Assembly (NCBI GenBank): GCA_021464245.1
Contig: JADCRB010000013.1
Span: 3,888,515 to 3,952,514 of the forward strand
DNA: 64,000 nucleotides
Origin: Carallia brachiata
Lineage: Eukaryota > Streptophyta > Magnoliopsida > Malpighiales > Rhizophoraceae
Direction: 5' to 3'
Numbering within the stretch: position 1 is the stretch's first letter; the number at the start of each line of letters is the position of its first letter. Shown here piece by piece: positions 44,317 to 56,230 of this stretch. The position numbers and the translations under genes are program-made. Under the pieces are notes generated by a model, which searched no databases, was not told where the DNA came from, and saw only the letters and a list, made by a program, of their open reading frames with translations.

Positions 44317-46248
44317 TGACGTAGGACACGTGTTGAAGGATATTTTCTGTTATTACAATTAACGTTGTAATTTTTATTATTATAATTTTATCGTTTATTT
44401 ACAATATTTTAGATTATTTAGGAGTTTTAGTTTAGAATATTCTAGAATATTTAATTATTAAGAATTCTTTATTAGGGAAATATTTAATAGTTTGATTTAA
44501 TTTCCTTTCTTAGTTTTACTTGATTATTAAGTTTACTTGATTACTAAGTTTAGAAGTTATTATAAATAGGGCTCTAGGTTTTCGATTGCAGAGAGTTGTT
44601 ATCAATTCAAAGAAAAAACAATTATCAATGAAAATTCTCTTTTGAGCATTGTTTATTTGCTCTAGTGGATTTCAGAAACCTTTAGAAGGCTCAATTGAGT
44701 GTTGCCCTTTATTTATCTTATTTTCCACGCTTACGTCCCGCGTCATTCAGTATCAAAGCAGGTTTGGCCTGTGAAGATGTCATCTTACAGAGTTTGAAAC
44801 AACCTCTCCAACGACGATGATCGTGAAGGGAGACTTTACCTAGAGTGTCCCATTGGCATCATGATTACAATATCTCACACTGGAGATTTTGCTTACAATC
44901 AATGTTCCTGATTTCAAAAGAATTCCTTTTTTTGATGAAGATTTCCTTTTGAAAGATTTTGTTAGATGGTTGGTGGAGCTTGAAATCTATTTTGAGTTCT
45001 ATAATATTAAAGAAACAAAAAGGTGCGACTTGCAAATAGCAAACTTGATTATGACATAGCTGATTGGTGGACTGATATTCAATGGTATAGGATTCATCGA
45101 GGTAAACCCAAAATTCAGTCCTGGTCAAGAATGCGTACAGTGTTAATTTCGGAGTTTTTCCCTGACTATTATAATGAGATTTTTTATCTGCTCAATCATA
45201 AATTAAGTCGATATTTTAATTACTGCGATGATAGTTATCATAATGCATCACAAATGTTCAATTCTAGAACAAAGATTGTGGATACTATTCCTTCATCAAT
45301 TATGGATTCATATGCCCCAGAGGTGAAGAATATTGAACTTGTGCAAAAAATTGAATATATCGATACTTGTATCTCGATAGTTGAAGAATCAACAATTGAG
45401 CAAAGGGTTGAATTTGAGGCGTTTAAGAATTCATGTGAACATGCTTCTGAATCAGAAGTGCCGACTATTTGCGAGATTGCTCTTGGTTTTATCAACGAGT
45501 AGGAGACTGATGTTGTTATTGATTATATAAAAGAGTATTTTTTTTGACTTTGAACCTATAACCTACAGGTCCCAAGATCTTATTGATTATACATCTATAT
45601 CATCCTATTATATTGATTTTATTGGGGAGGACAATCAAGCACGCGAGAATTTTGGTTTCGCATCATTGTTGGTTGTCATCATTGCTCATACTATGGTTCA
45701 CGAGAGAAGTTGTTGGTTCTTGTTGAAGACACAAATTTATTCAAAGTATTTGTTCTTGTGGTATAGAAGACGTCAGTTTCTCAATAATAACTCGAGGGCG
45801 AGTTTCTTTCAAGTGGAAGGGTCTGATGTTGGACACGTTTTGAAGGATATTTTCTGTTATTCTACAATTAATGTTGTAATTTTTATTATTGTTTTATCGT
45901 TTATTTAAAGTATTTTAGACTATTTAGGAGTTTTAGTTTAGAATACTCTAGAATATTTAACTATTAAGTATTCTTTATTAGGGAAATATTTAATAGTTTG
46001 ATTTAGTTTTCTTTCTTAGTTTTACTTGATTATTAAGTTTACTTGGTCACTAAGTTTAGAAGTTATTATAAATAGGGCTCTAGGTTTTCTATTGCAGACA
46101 ATGATTATCAATTCTAAAAAAAAATTATCAATGAAAATTCTCTTTTGAGAATTGTTTATCAGCTCTAGTGGATTCCAGAAATTTTTAGAAGGCTCAATTG
46201 AGTGTTGGCCTTTATTTATCTTCTTTTCCACGCTTCCGTCCCGCGTCA
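44317..46248 (+). mobile_element. Gag-only non-autonomous LTR element (TR-GAG type)
   Basis: A 1932-bp element with a perfect 5-bp TSD GGTAG (44312-44316 and 46249-46253). The LTRs are 429 bp (44317-44745) and 425 bp (45824-46248), both TG...CA with a TATAAATAGG box. The primer site (GTATCAAAGCAGG, about 44750) resembles initiator-Met tRNA, and a purine tract AAGTGGAAGGG precedes the 3' LTR. The 1078-bp interior encodes only gag-like sequence, with no protease, RT, RNase H or integrase. This matches the plant TR-GAG class, which must borrow pol from an autonomous partner. Confidence 0.85.
45023..45502 (+). CDS. Retrotransposon gag-like protein of short LTR element
   Basis: 159 residues from ATG 45023 to stop at 45500-45502. 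Residues 12-50 (IADWWTDIQWYRIHRGKPKI then SWSRMRTVLISEFFPDYYNE) match the Retrotrans_gag capsid pattern (A-x-W-W...W-x-x-M...F-x-P). The N-terminal part of the capsid domain, in a shifted frame at about 44940-45020 (FVRWLVELEIYFEFYNIKE), is disconnected by a frameshift, so the gag is probably 5'-damaged. The C-terminal half is acidic with no zinc knuckle. Only the gag capsid function is suggested. Confidence 0.65.
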   Translation: MRLANSKLDYDIADWWTDIQWYRIHRGKPKIQSWSRMRTVLISEFFPDYYNEIFYLLNHKLSRYFNYCDDSYHNASQMFNSRTKIVDTIPSSIMDSYAPEVKNIELVQKIEYIDTCISIVEESTIEQRVEFEAFKNSCEHASESEVPTICEIALGFINE

Positions 46249-46253
46249 GGTAG

Positions 46254-46457
46254 TCTGGGTAGATTATAAATTTCAAATGTGTTATTACTCTCAGCCGACT
46301 GATTAATAATGATTTTTTGATAATTCCATTTCAATGGAGATACCCATAGAAATTTCCTATAGAAATAAATGATATTTGCACTTATAATTGGATAAAAAGT
46401 TGCTCTTTTGTGACTCCTTCAAGAATTAAGGTGGTCTCGAGCCTAATGGTTGTTTTG
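46254..46457. other. Short host spacer between two LTR elements
   Basis: 204 bp of AT-rich sequence between the TSDs of two neighbouring insertions. No feature seen. Confidence 0.5.
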
Positions 46458-48529
46458 TGTTGGGAAACGAGGTAGGAAAAAATAGGAATTAAGTACTTAA
46501 TGAATATTTACGTAAGTTAGTTTATCGATATAAAAAGATTAAATAAACAAGATAATGAATATACTGAGAAAACACACAAAATTTACGTGGTTCGGCAACT
46601 TATCTATATTCACGGAAAGAACACGTGTTCTTATTGTATGAAAAATTATACAAATATTACACTCGTATTTAATACCTAAACCCAAGCCTAAAGCTCTTAT
46701 ACACCCTTTATGCAAATCCAAAAACACACCTTTCTCTCTAACTTACTACTCTCACACCTTTCTCCCTACACCTGAACTCTCTATTTATAGTGGTCCGCAG
46801 GAGATCCTAAACTGGTAAATTCATTAACATAAAGTAGTTGTCTTTCAATATTCTCCCCAATAATTAAAAAACTTTTAAAAAAGTTGAAAGACCTCATCTT
46901 TCCAAACAGTCAAAGACTTCAAGAATAGTTGAAAGATCACATTAGGCCAGAACTTCCATAATAGTCTAAAGACTAATTATTCAAGACTATAACAATCTCC
47001 CCCTCCAGACTGAGTGCACCTGAGAAACAGAGAATAGAACAATACAATTAGTCTTACAGACCAGCTACACATCCTAAACAATCCTATTTTGTTTAGCATA
47101 CTCGGCCAATAACATATGTAGCTGCAACAAACTAATATTTTACCTATTAGCTTTGGAGTTGGATCCTAATACATCCTCCCTTATAACAAGAATTTTCCTC
47201 ACTTGTACATCTAAAACCTAAAAACGAACACGTGCTCCCCACTTCCAATTTCCTTTTGCAAACTTGGGAATCACAGTGCTCCCAACTAGACGATATAGCC
47301 CGTGAAACAATTCTCCCTTCAATAGGATCAAGTTGCCTTGTGTGATTTCCATAAATCCATGGCAAATAGAAAATTTGTAACTCATAAAATTTAAAAGGCA
47401 TAAGAATATCATATTTTTATGCATCTTTAAGACATATGTCACATCACCCAAAGTATGCATAGTTACATCAAACATCTTTATGTTTATCATTCCAACTCCC
47501 TTGATTTTACAAATAAACCTATCACCGAGTGATATTGTGCTAGCTGTCTGTTTTTGGAACGTCTAAAAATATTCCTTCTTGGAACAGATATGTAAGGAAC
47601 TACCCGAATCCAACATCCAGTCACAAGAATTAGTATCCATACCTCTAGCGACTATGAGGACATCGCTATCACTTACCAAGTTCAAAGAATGTTAGTCGTC
47701 GTCATCTTGTCAAGATCTACTATCCTTTTTCCTCAGAGGGCAATCCTGTTTGATGTAACCATATTCTTTACAATGGCAACACTATATGCCTTTTTCATTG
47801 AGCCGAGATCTTGAGCTATTACCTTTAGATCTTTGTTACTATCCTTTTTCCTTTACTCATCTTTCCTGGAAAATAAAGCTACCTTTTCCATCAAATTGAT
47901 CCACAAAGAATTGCATAAAATTCTTTGCTATCTCTGTATATTCAAAGTACTTTCCTGTAAACAAACTGCAACTTTGACACCACTGTTGAGAAACAAGGTG
48001 AAAAAAATGGGAATCAAGTACTCAATGAACACGTACACAAGTTAGTTTATCGATATAGAAAGATTAAATAAACAATATAACGAGTATATCAAGAGAACAC
48101 ATAAAATTTATGTGATTTGACAACTTGCCTACGTCCATGGAGAGAACACCTATTTTTATTGCGTGAAAAGTTATACAAATATCACACTCATGTTTAACAC
48201 CCAAACCCAAGCCTAGAGCCTTTATAAACCCTTCACACAAATCCAAGAATATACCTTTTCTTTCTAACTCACTGCTCTCACACCTTTTTCCTTACACCTG
48301 AACCCTCTATTTATAAAGGCCCAAAGGAGATCCTAAACCAGTAAATTCGTTAACATAAAGCAATTGTCTTTCAATATTCTCCCCAATAATAACAAAAATT
48401 CTACAAAAGTTAAAGACCTCAATAGTCTAAAACTTCTCAAAAAGTCGAAGGCTTCCAAAATAATTAAAAGACCATGTTAGGCTAGAAATTTCACAATAGT
48501 CTAGAAACTAATAAATTTGAGCTACAACA
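46458..48529 (-). mobile_element. Internally deleted Ty1/copia element
   Basis: A 2072-bp element with a perfect TSD TTTTG (46453-46457 and 48530-48534). The LTRs are 537 bp (46458-46994) and 546 bp (47984-48529), starting TGTTG and ending AACA on +. Orientation is minus: the purine tract CTGGAGGGGGAGAT lies next to the left LTR, and a Met-tRNA-like site TGGTGTCAAAG next to the right LTR (about 47980). The interior is only about 1 kb and keeps a zinc knuckle and protease but lacks integrase, RT and RNase H. It would need an autonomous partner to move. Confidence 0.87.
47150..47800 (-). pseudogene. copia gag zinc knuckle and protease remnant
   Basis: On minus, about 47790-47745 reads CCHCKEYGYIKQDCPLRKKD, a CCHC knuckle with His replaced by Tyr and a stop just before it. 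At about 47660-47590 is SCDWMLDSGSSLHICSKKE, the aspartic protease active site DSG, followed by a TAG. It then continues as MFDVTMHTLGDVTYVL and ELFHGLYRLVGSTV, the usual protease-to-integrase linker. The remaining polyprotein is deleted. Confidence 0.8.
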
Positions 48530-48534
48530 TTTTG

Positions 48535-49857
48535 TTATCTTTTTCATGTCAATATTCCATAAATTTACTATTTAGACTTTTACTTGATCCATCTTAATGG
48601 TTTAGATCTTTTCAACATGCCCTAAAAAATAACTACCACCCAAAATCGTCTTTAACGATAACAATTTTTTTTCCAACTGACACTAATGTTTTCCAACAAA
48701 TTAATAAAACAAAAAAAGTTTGGTTCTCAATTTGAGTTGCTAGTGGGTCGAATAATAGTTGGCGCAATTTTACCCTCGACCTACGCACTATATGGTATTT
48801 CAATTACAAGCTGATGTCGTGGGAGCAAGTTGGCCTAGAATCCGCTCTCTCTGCTGGCACATGGTTGAGTGGTTGCAAACAGGTGATTAAAAATTATAGC
48901 GCGGCGTATGAATTTTAGACTTAGCAATCGTCGAGTTTCCTGTAGTAGAGATAAGCTCGGTTTCACTTGTATTCAAGTAGTAGATCTGTACCTTTAGATG
49001 TAGTTGAATAAGGCATTACAAATAGAATTTGCTCTAACTTTGGCCTACAGATCTGATAATTGATATACTTACAATAAATTTTTTTTTTCTGGTTTAAAAA
49101 AAAAAAGCAAGTTGGCCTCCAAATAGTATCTTACGATTGGGTTTTATGCCCTCCAGTGTACCCCCCGCCCCCAAAAAAAAGAGAATATTCTTGAATGATA
49201 GCCAAAAACGAAACCAACCGAGCTTCGTTAATGTTAATAAGAGTGTTGTTATATAATCAGAAGATTTAATTAAAATTTGATTAAAATAATCTTATGTTGA
49301 TATCGTTTTGAGTTCTACATATTATTTTTTTATTGACAGAGATTTAAAATGATGATATTCTTATACTATTTTGGATAGATTGACTATCGCTTTTTTTTTC
49401 TCCTTTTGGATAAAGTGGTCGAGATATTGATCAAATTCCTTGAGTAGCGTACATCACATTTATGTTATGCATAGGTATTGACATAATTACATGGGAATTT
49501 ACAATGCAATATTCAACATTGTATATCATCTAGGTGATAAAGTTCATATAAAACCTTCAAATTTTTTAGCTTGATAAGATCCTTGGACAATGCTGATATT
49601 CCAAATTCCATCAGAAACAATTTTTTTTTGTTTTGTTTATTAGAAGACTTATTAGATCATGAGCTACACAATTGAGATAATTTTTCCCTCCGATAAATTC
49701 TTTTCCTCTCATACCAAGATTTGAACCCAAGACCTTTAAAATAAAAATTTTAAACTGAAACTACTGGAATATGTCTCCTGAGAGACTTTATCAGAAACAT
49801 TGCTGGATGAGAAATGAAACACAGAAAATTAAGGAAAGCAGCGCAAAGTGCGCCCAC
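48535..49857. other. Intergenic, downstream of EF-hand gene
   Basis: No gene is seen. 48715-48780 resembles 39755-39825 (TTTGAGTTGCT, GCGCAATTTTACCC). A SINE-like B-box on minus (GGTTCAAATC, 49728-49719) with AAGGTCTTGGGTTCAAATCT context suggests a decayed tRNA-derived SINE at about 49640-49790. Confidence 0.4.
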
Positions 49858-50211
49858 TTACAGTGCATTAATATTCCAGTTGCATTCAAATTCTTCCAGG
49901 AATCGTTTCGATCCATCCGGCAATCCGGGGCTCAATCTAAACATTAGGATGCAAAATTCCATCTGATTTATGGCGCCATCTCCATCCAAATCACCTTCCA
50001 TTAGCATGCAAATAAGCTCTTCATCCGGCATGTCTTGCAGCCCCAACAAGACAGTGTTTCTCTTCAAGCTGTCAAGTGTAATGAGGCCCTTGTCCCCATC
50101 CATTAGCAAGCGAAACCCATTGCACAGCTCCCCAGTAAATCCTTCTGCTCCTAATCTTTCCAGCATTGATGGAAAATAGTCCTCAAAATCAACTGCAATG
50201 TCTAATTCCAT
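49858..50211 (-). CDS. Small EF-hand calcium sensor, PBP1/KIC family
   Basis: 117 residues, intronless, ATG at 50209-50211, stop at 49858-49860. In Arabidopsis this family includes PBP1, which binds the kinase PINOID in auxin signalling, and KIC, which regulates the kinesin-like KCBP. The family pattern is clear: DFEDYFPSMLERLGAEGF (8-25), GFRLLMDGDKGLITLDSLKR (32-51) and one canonical EF-hand loop DLDGDGAINQME at 74-85, with ligands Asp74, Asp76, Asp78, Asn82 and Glu85. FCILMFRLSPGLPDGSK follows. The first helix-loop-helix is non-canonical, as in known members. A TATA-like TATATAAAA lies about 125 bp upstream on minus. The upstream region is duplicated at 10083-11340 without the gene. The partner protein is inferred only by family. 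Confidence 0.92.
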   Translation of the reverse strand: MELDIAVDFEDYFPSMLERLGAEGFTGELCNGFRLLMDGDKGLITLDSLKRNTVLLGLQDMPDEELICMLMEGDLDGDGAINQMEFCILMFRLSPGLPDGSKRFLEEFECNWNINAL

Positions 50212-51400
50212 TAATCTTTATAGACAGATTAATGAATAAAGACGTGTTTCTATGTTTGTAAACCTGTACTTCTCACTGTACCCCAAGACAAAGGGTGGAA
50301 TATGTGGAAATGGGTGAGAGAGGGCGGTTTTATATATAATAAAGTCGGTGAGGAGAATTAATCATTAATGGGAGGTTTCTTCTGGGAAAGAGGCAGCCAT
50401 TGAAGCGAACTCAAGTAAGGTACGAACTGGAAAACAAGATATATTTAATGGTATAGCTTTATTTTTTGTTTTTTTTTTTAGGTTAATTGTAAAGTAAGGA
50501 TGATATTTTATAATTTCGTCAAGAAGTATAATGATTTTGTGTTCAAGGACAGTGTGAAACAATTAGATACGATATTCTTTACGCTTGGTGATAAGCCGTA
50601 AATTTAACCCCATTAATTTACTCTAATAGAATTCAAACTTTGTAATCTTTTACACAGTTCTGAATCCAAACATGATTTTTTTTTTTTTGTTTTTCCTCCT
50701 TGATTATGTATGAGATCTCCTTCTTCCAAGAAGCTGCATGCGCATGTGGGACTCTCAGCTATAAATATGCATGAGAAGCTGCCTGGGTCATTCGTGACAT
50801 GACTTGTGTATAACATAGATCTTTAGGCCTTGTTTGGTTTTAATGGAAAATATAGAATGTGAATATATATATATATATTACCAAATTATTTTTTTTCGTC
50901 ATTTTTTCACATATTTCATATCTATCTGAACAACCTACTTTTTTTCATAACTTTTTTTTATAGTTTTTTTTCTCATCATTTTTTTCTTGCGTATTCATCT
51001 TCTATCTAAATATTTTTTTTTCCTCACAACTTTCTTTCTCTCCACTTTCTCCTACTTAAAACAAAATGTTAATTTAACTTATTTTTTTAGTACAACTCAC
51101 TCATTATTTTACAACATATAACAAGCAAGATTTATTTAAAATAAAATTTAATAAAATAAATTTATATCATATAAAATAATAAGTAAGTTAGACTCATATA
51201 AAAAATTAAATAAAAAAAAAAAAGACCCAAAAAAATTATGACAACATCTTGTATCTCAAATTTCCTTAATTTATCAGAAAAAATGAGGTGTATAACATGG
51301 CACTAGAACAACCCGGGACCAAATAGAAATAAAACTTGCCAGTTGAACCCGGGACCAAATAGAAATAAAACTTGCCAGTTGGACCACAATGATGAGAACG
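50205..51400. repeat. Segmental duplication block B1
   Basis: Counterpart of 10083-11340. It covers the start codon, 5' UTR, promoter region and about 1 kb beyond of the EF-hand gene. A 36-bp unit (AACCCGGGACCAAATAGAAA...) is tandemly doubled here at 51310-51381, whereas block A has it once in each of two separated motifs. Confidence 0.85.
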
Positions 51401-51926
51401 CATGTGACAGTAATACTCCATGTACGTGGCAACAGTGGTGCAAATGGCTTAAATTTTTACTGCGGACTTGAAGGAGGAATAGGAAAGTCCTTTGAAAAGT
51501 AAAATTATGTATTATTTTTAACAAGTATTTAATTAATTTAATATTATTTAATAATTTATTTATTTTTTAAAAAATTTAATATATTTTTTTATAATTTAAT
51601 GTTATAGATCTTTATGTATCTAATGTACTCTCATTATTATATAACTTAACAGTTTTTTTTTTTTAAATTTGAAACTTCAAAAAAATTAAAAAAAAACAGT
51701 AATTATCATGAGACTGCATTGACAATATAATCAGTACCCAGAGTCATGCATGTCACGTACAAGACATCTCGACATAAACGGGAAGCCCCTAGCTAATAAC
51801 AAACTGGTGGTTCCGAAAAAAAAGAAAAGAAGAAAAGATCATATAGGCAATGTCATTAACCATCCATTTTTGTGTATTTTTACCTAATAAATAGAGCACG
51901 AGACGAAATGAAATTGATCAGGTCAA

Positions 51927-52675
51927 TGGCTATAACCAGGATTATAAGACCGGTTCGGTCCAGTCAGTTTGACCGAAAACCAACTTAGATATTAGATTAG
52001 GTTGGGTCACACAATTATAAAGGAAATTATATGATTCGGTCAAATTTGGTCAAATCCGGTAACCAGCTAAAATTGAAATCCCGAGTGAACTTTTACTAAT
52101 TCAAAAAATCACACTTTTTTTTCAATTAAAAAATATTGGATTTTTTTGTCTACTTTTTGACACTTATGCTATAATAGTTTGTTGATTATTTCAGTTATTA
52201 ATAAATTAATATTTACTTATCATTACAGATTTACCATTTAATTATTTTTTATACTCCTTAGTCATTGAGATTTTGACGTTGACTTTGAATTCTCACAAGA
52301 TGCAAGTTATCTGAATAAAAATAAATATATTAAAATAATACTAATTAAATAGAAAATATAGATTAAGATTTAAGATGAAATTAGAAAGGAGTATCTCGAA
52401 TATTATTAAATGAATACAAATAAATATATTAAATTATAAGAATAGTGTATTGTTCAATTCTTTACATTTTAAGATTAAATTTTTTTATTTATTATCTTTC
52501 ATGTGATGTAAATATTTTATTAGATTAATAGATTATTATTATTATTATTATTATTATTATTTATGCGGTTCAACTAATAATTTAATAATTAAACTAATAA
52601 CTTGAGGATCTTATTTTTTAGTCGGGTCAATAGTCATACTAAGCCTGATAACTATGACTGTAACATGGTTAATAC
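51927..52675. mobile_element. Decayed CCGG-type MITE
   Basis: The left end TATAACCAGGATTATAAGACCGG and the right end GTCGGGTCAATAGTCATACTAAGCCTGATAACTATG are imperfect inverted repeats. The AT-rich interior contains an ATT microsatellite (about 52527-52561). It resembles the element at 32849-33500 in its ACCGGTTCGGTCC end. Boundaries are approximate. Confidence 0.45.
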
Positions 52676-52756
52676 CAAAATTATTTTTTAAATTAAAATT
52701 ATCATATTTAAGTCTTACTTAGAATTAATAAATTAAAATAAAAACATTGTATATTC

Positions 52757-53170
52757 AATCATGGTGCCGACCGACATTTGCTGAATAGTATACACCAGCA
52801 TATTTAATAACATCCACGTGGCATTGAGCAGGGGCTATGAATCAGGCTGCGGAGTAACTTGTTTCGGCATTATTACGATGACATACAAATTTGTTAAATA
52901 ATTTTATTATATTATAATAATATATATATTTTTTATAATAAAATATAAAATATAAATTATTTGAAAAAAAAATATTAAAATTGTTGTAAAAAAAATTTAT
53001 TATTATAATATAATTAAATCATTTAAAAAAAAATATTTGCTCATTAACTTTTTTTCTATTTGGTCACTCCGCGTTGAATCTGGGAACGAGGAATTTAACA
53101 GGGGCCATTCAATCATGGCGCCCGTCAACTCATTTAGGAACATCCACGTGGAATCTGCGATCGAGGCTAC
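52757..53170 (+). repeat. Direct repeats each holding ATCCACGTGG
   Basis: TTCAATCATGGTGCCGACCG..ACATCCACGTGGCATTGAG at about 52757-52830 recurs at about 53107-53165 as TTCAATCATGGCGCCCGTC..ACATCCACGTGGAATCTG. Each copy keeps an intact G-box CCACGTGG in an otherwise AT-rich region. Confidence 0.65.
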
Positions 53171-55199
53171 CTTGATGATTAAAAGCTTTGAATTTTTATA
53201 TTGACCGAAAAAAACAAGCTTTTAATTTTTGAATTGATTGATATTAACATAAAAAAAAAAAGTTGCTTTTTATTAAGTAGTTTCTAAATTAAACTCTTTT
53301 TTCTTGACCCGCATTTGGATTAAAAAAAGTAGGGAGAGAAGAATGTGAAAAAAAAAAAAGAACAATAAGAGAAAAAAAATGAAGATGAGAAAAAAATTTA
53401 TCATCTCATCTTGTGTTAGGTTCTGTTATGTTGTATATGAGGACAAGAGGTGAGATATTGTCCCGTGCAGGGTTTTGGAATGTGTTCCTATGCGAACATC
53501 TTTGCTTAATTGGGCTAACAAATTGACATGAAAAAATTTGAATAGGCATTTTATTTTTAACTAAATTTTTTCTCATAGTTTTCCTACAATACAAATAGTG
53601 CATAAAAGGTGGATGAATATAGGCTTATAGCATTTTACGCCAACATGAGAAAACATTTCACTTCAACTTTTGTTGCATATAGCTCCAGCAAAGAGGAAAT
53701 TTCACTGCAGTTTCGTTTCCCTATTTGGGCACACAAATTGGCATTTGGTCCTTTATCTGCTTCGGGTTAGTGATTGCAGTGACATTGCTAGCAATATGGA
53801 TTCAAATTGTGGTCGCTGAAATCCAAAACCAAAATCCTTGAGCTGGCATATAGGTTGAAATCCAAAGTGTGGCAATTAAAATTAGATGTGATTGTGATTT
53901 GTGATGGCTCCAGTAAATGTTTTGGAAGGGGGGTTTATGAGAATGAAAATGCTAATTTTGTGTAACTCATGATACTATGTCTTGTTTTGGATAACAAAAT
54001 ATGAGAGATAAAAATGAGGAAAAGAAAAATAAAAGAAAAATGGGAGAAGAAGAAAGTGGAAGGAAGAAAAATTTTACATCCTCTCCACGTTTAAAGAAAG
54101 ATATTGCAAAGAAAGAAAATTAAAAATTTTATAGTTGATAAATTACTAGAATGTGTGAGGAAAGGAAACAGTTTATATTTTTTTTTTAACAGCAACTAAA
54201 TTTTATTAATATCAACCTAAGAAAGAGTCAAGAATTCCCCAAAAAGCCATACGGAGATCAACTCCTATTTCAGCACCTATTGACTCTCGGCAATCAAAAA
54301 TCAGCAAAGCCAATAATTTAAAGTTTTATATTAATAAATTACAAAATTCTGACATTATTTATAATATTTTTAAAATTTTTCCATCTACCAGTTTTTAAGT
54401 AGATTTGATATTCCAAAACTTTCTCTGATATAATATTACAGTTTGGTTAATTCTCTTAATATGCACTATGCCCGATTAACACTACATTTTATGCAATCTC
54501 GGCTTATTATAACCAAACATTACACTTTCATAAAAAAATAAGTAATGTCTAAAATAGTAACAGGTAAACCAAATAGGCTATATATCACATATATAGAATC
54601 TAAGCTCATTATAAGCTGTATAACACATCAAATTAGTTATAGTTCAAAAGGTACTGTAGGAATCATCTTAAAAACAGAAAGTCTAGAGTTTGATTTCTAG
54701 TCAGAATTAATTAAAGAGAAAGAAAAGCTATATATTGTAACTATCATAAGTTGATAAATCATTTTCTTTAAGAAAATCAAGAGATTACTAATTTGGTTCT
54801 CTTAAAAAAAAAAGGAGATTCTAATTTGGCTTCCTGAAAATAAAATTAATTACTACTATTTTTTTGACTTTTTAAAGGCAATCAAATTTTACATTTCCCT
54901 CAAAAGTTTACCAAACTGCTTTCGTTTGAATAGGCTTCAATTAATCTGTTACCCAAACCAGATATTAATTTTTTATTCAAATCGGCCTTACATTATTTAA
55001 TTTTTAAATATTGACTAACTTGTTACTTAACTTACTAAAATTAATTAAAATAATTTAAATTCAAATAAAATTTGATTCATTCAAACAATTATACAAATCA
55101 GGTTTATTTTGTTTAATTTTTCAATTTTGAGACATTTTTTTATTCAAATCAGATGAATTTTATTTAACTTTTGAACTTTGAGTTATGTGTTACTTAAAT
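53171..55199. other. Intergenic, AT-rich
   Basis: No gene, RNA or clear element is recognised on either strand. Frames are short and have no domains. Confidence 0.5.
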
Positions 55200-55668
55200 G
55201 ATGAAGAGATCTAAATGGGAGTGGTGTCATTGGATTGTGGAGTTGTGGAGTTTTTATTTGAAGTGGTGTCACTAGATTTTGGCAAAAGAGAATTAATATG
55301 GGCAGATTGAAAAAGTGTTGAGTTGGCCTCCCTACGTGTAAGAGTGGATGGTCGAAGTTGCATATTATGCGTACGTTTAAGGATGGGGGAAGAATTTTGA
55401 TGAGAGAACGAGACTGCTGATTATGTAGGAAAAGAAGTTAGATCAACAATGAGATTGAGTCCAAGTTGGTGAGAAGGCGTTGAAGTTTAAGGTGGGTTAT
55501 TGGGTGAGTTGGGTAAAAAAATGTAGATGAAGTATGCTGTGTAGGAGCGATTAAAGGAGAGGTTGAGAAGGGGTCATACACAACAAGTTGTTGGTGAATT
55601 GGAAGAGAATTTGTCGGAGATATTTGAGGAGAGGATGTGGTAACCCGATGCTCTACGGAAGATTGAAG

Positions 55669-56230
55669 TTATTGGGTAGAAGATTGTGGAGATAAGGATG
55701 AAGTGGGATAAAAATAAGATGAAGACATACCTGGTAGGACACCTAAGTGAGAAGGATGGGGAACAATTAATTGAAGCCATAAATGGGAGTCCTCTTTGCT
55801 GATTGGGTGCTCTTTAGACAAACGGACATAAGGGAAAATACTTTTATCAAATCTAACGTGTTTGACAATGTAGACTCGACCAGACTCTCTATATAAACAT
55901 AAGGAACCACTATGATCGGGGGAATTACCCAAATATATGCACTGCTTACTTCGAAAAGAAAATTTATTTTTGTTGTAAGGCGCAAAAGAGGGTAAACGGC
56001 ACACCCAAAAACTTTTAATGATGAATAAGGTGGTAGCTTGTGAAAGAGATTTTTGTATGGTGACTTGTTGTTAGTGGTAATCAATGGGAGAAAAATTATT
56101 AATTTGAAGGCATAATGCCAAAATTTAAATCGTAAATTAGCATGTGCCAATAAGGTAAGAGCAGTGTCAACAGCATGTCTAATTTTACGTTTACCAACGC
56201 CATTCTAATTATAAGTATACGGACATGCTA
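55669..56230 (-). pseudogene. copia integrase, partial
   Basis: On minus, 56230-56150 gives a remnant of NGVGKRKIRHAVDTALTLL with a stop just upstream. 56150-55767 has AHANLRFKFWHYAF and FGCAVYPLLRLT, the end of the integrase core and the following conserved block. 56004-55669 carries the shifted continuation (CIYLGNSPDHSGSLCLYRES). Upstream core residues lie in decayed sequence at 56230-56600. Confidence 0.8.

Noticed and set aside
45666..45908. 80-codon + frame at the end of the gag-only element
   Set aside because: It crosses into the 3' LTR and has no domain; chance frame.
51400..55200. DFR remnants in the second duplication block
   Set aside because: I looked for exon motifs (VTGAAGF, MYFVSK, YDESCW) on both strands and saw none. 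A sensitive alignment would be needed to exclude decayed pieces.
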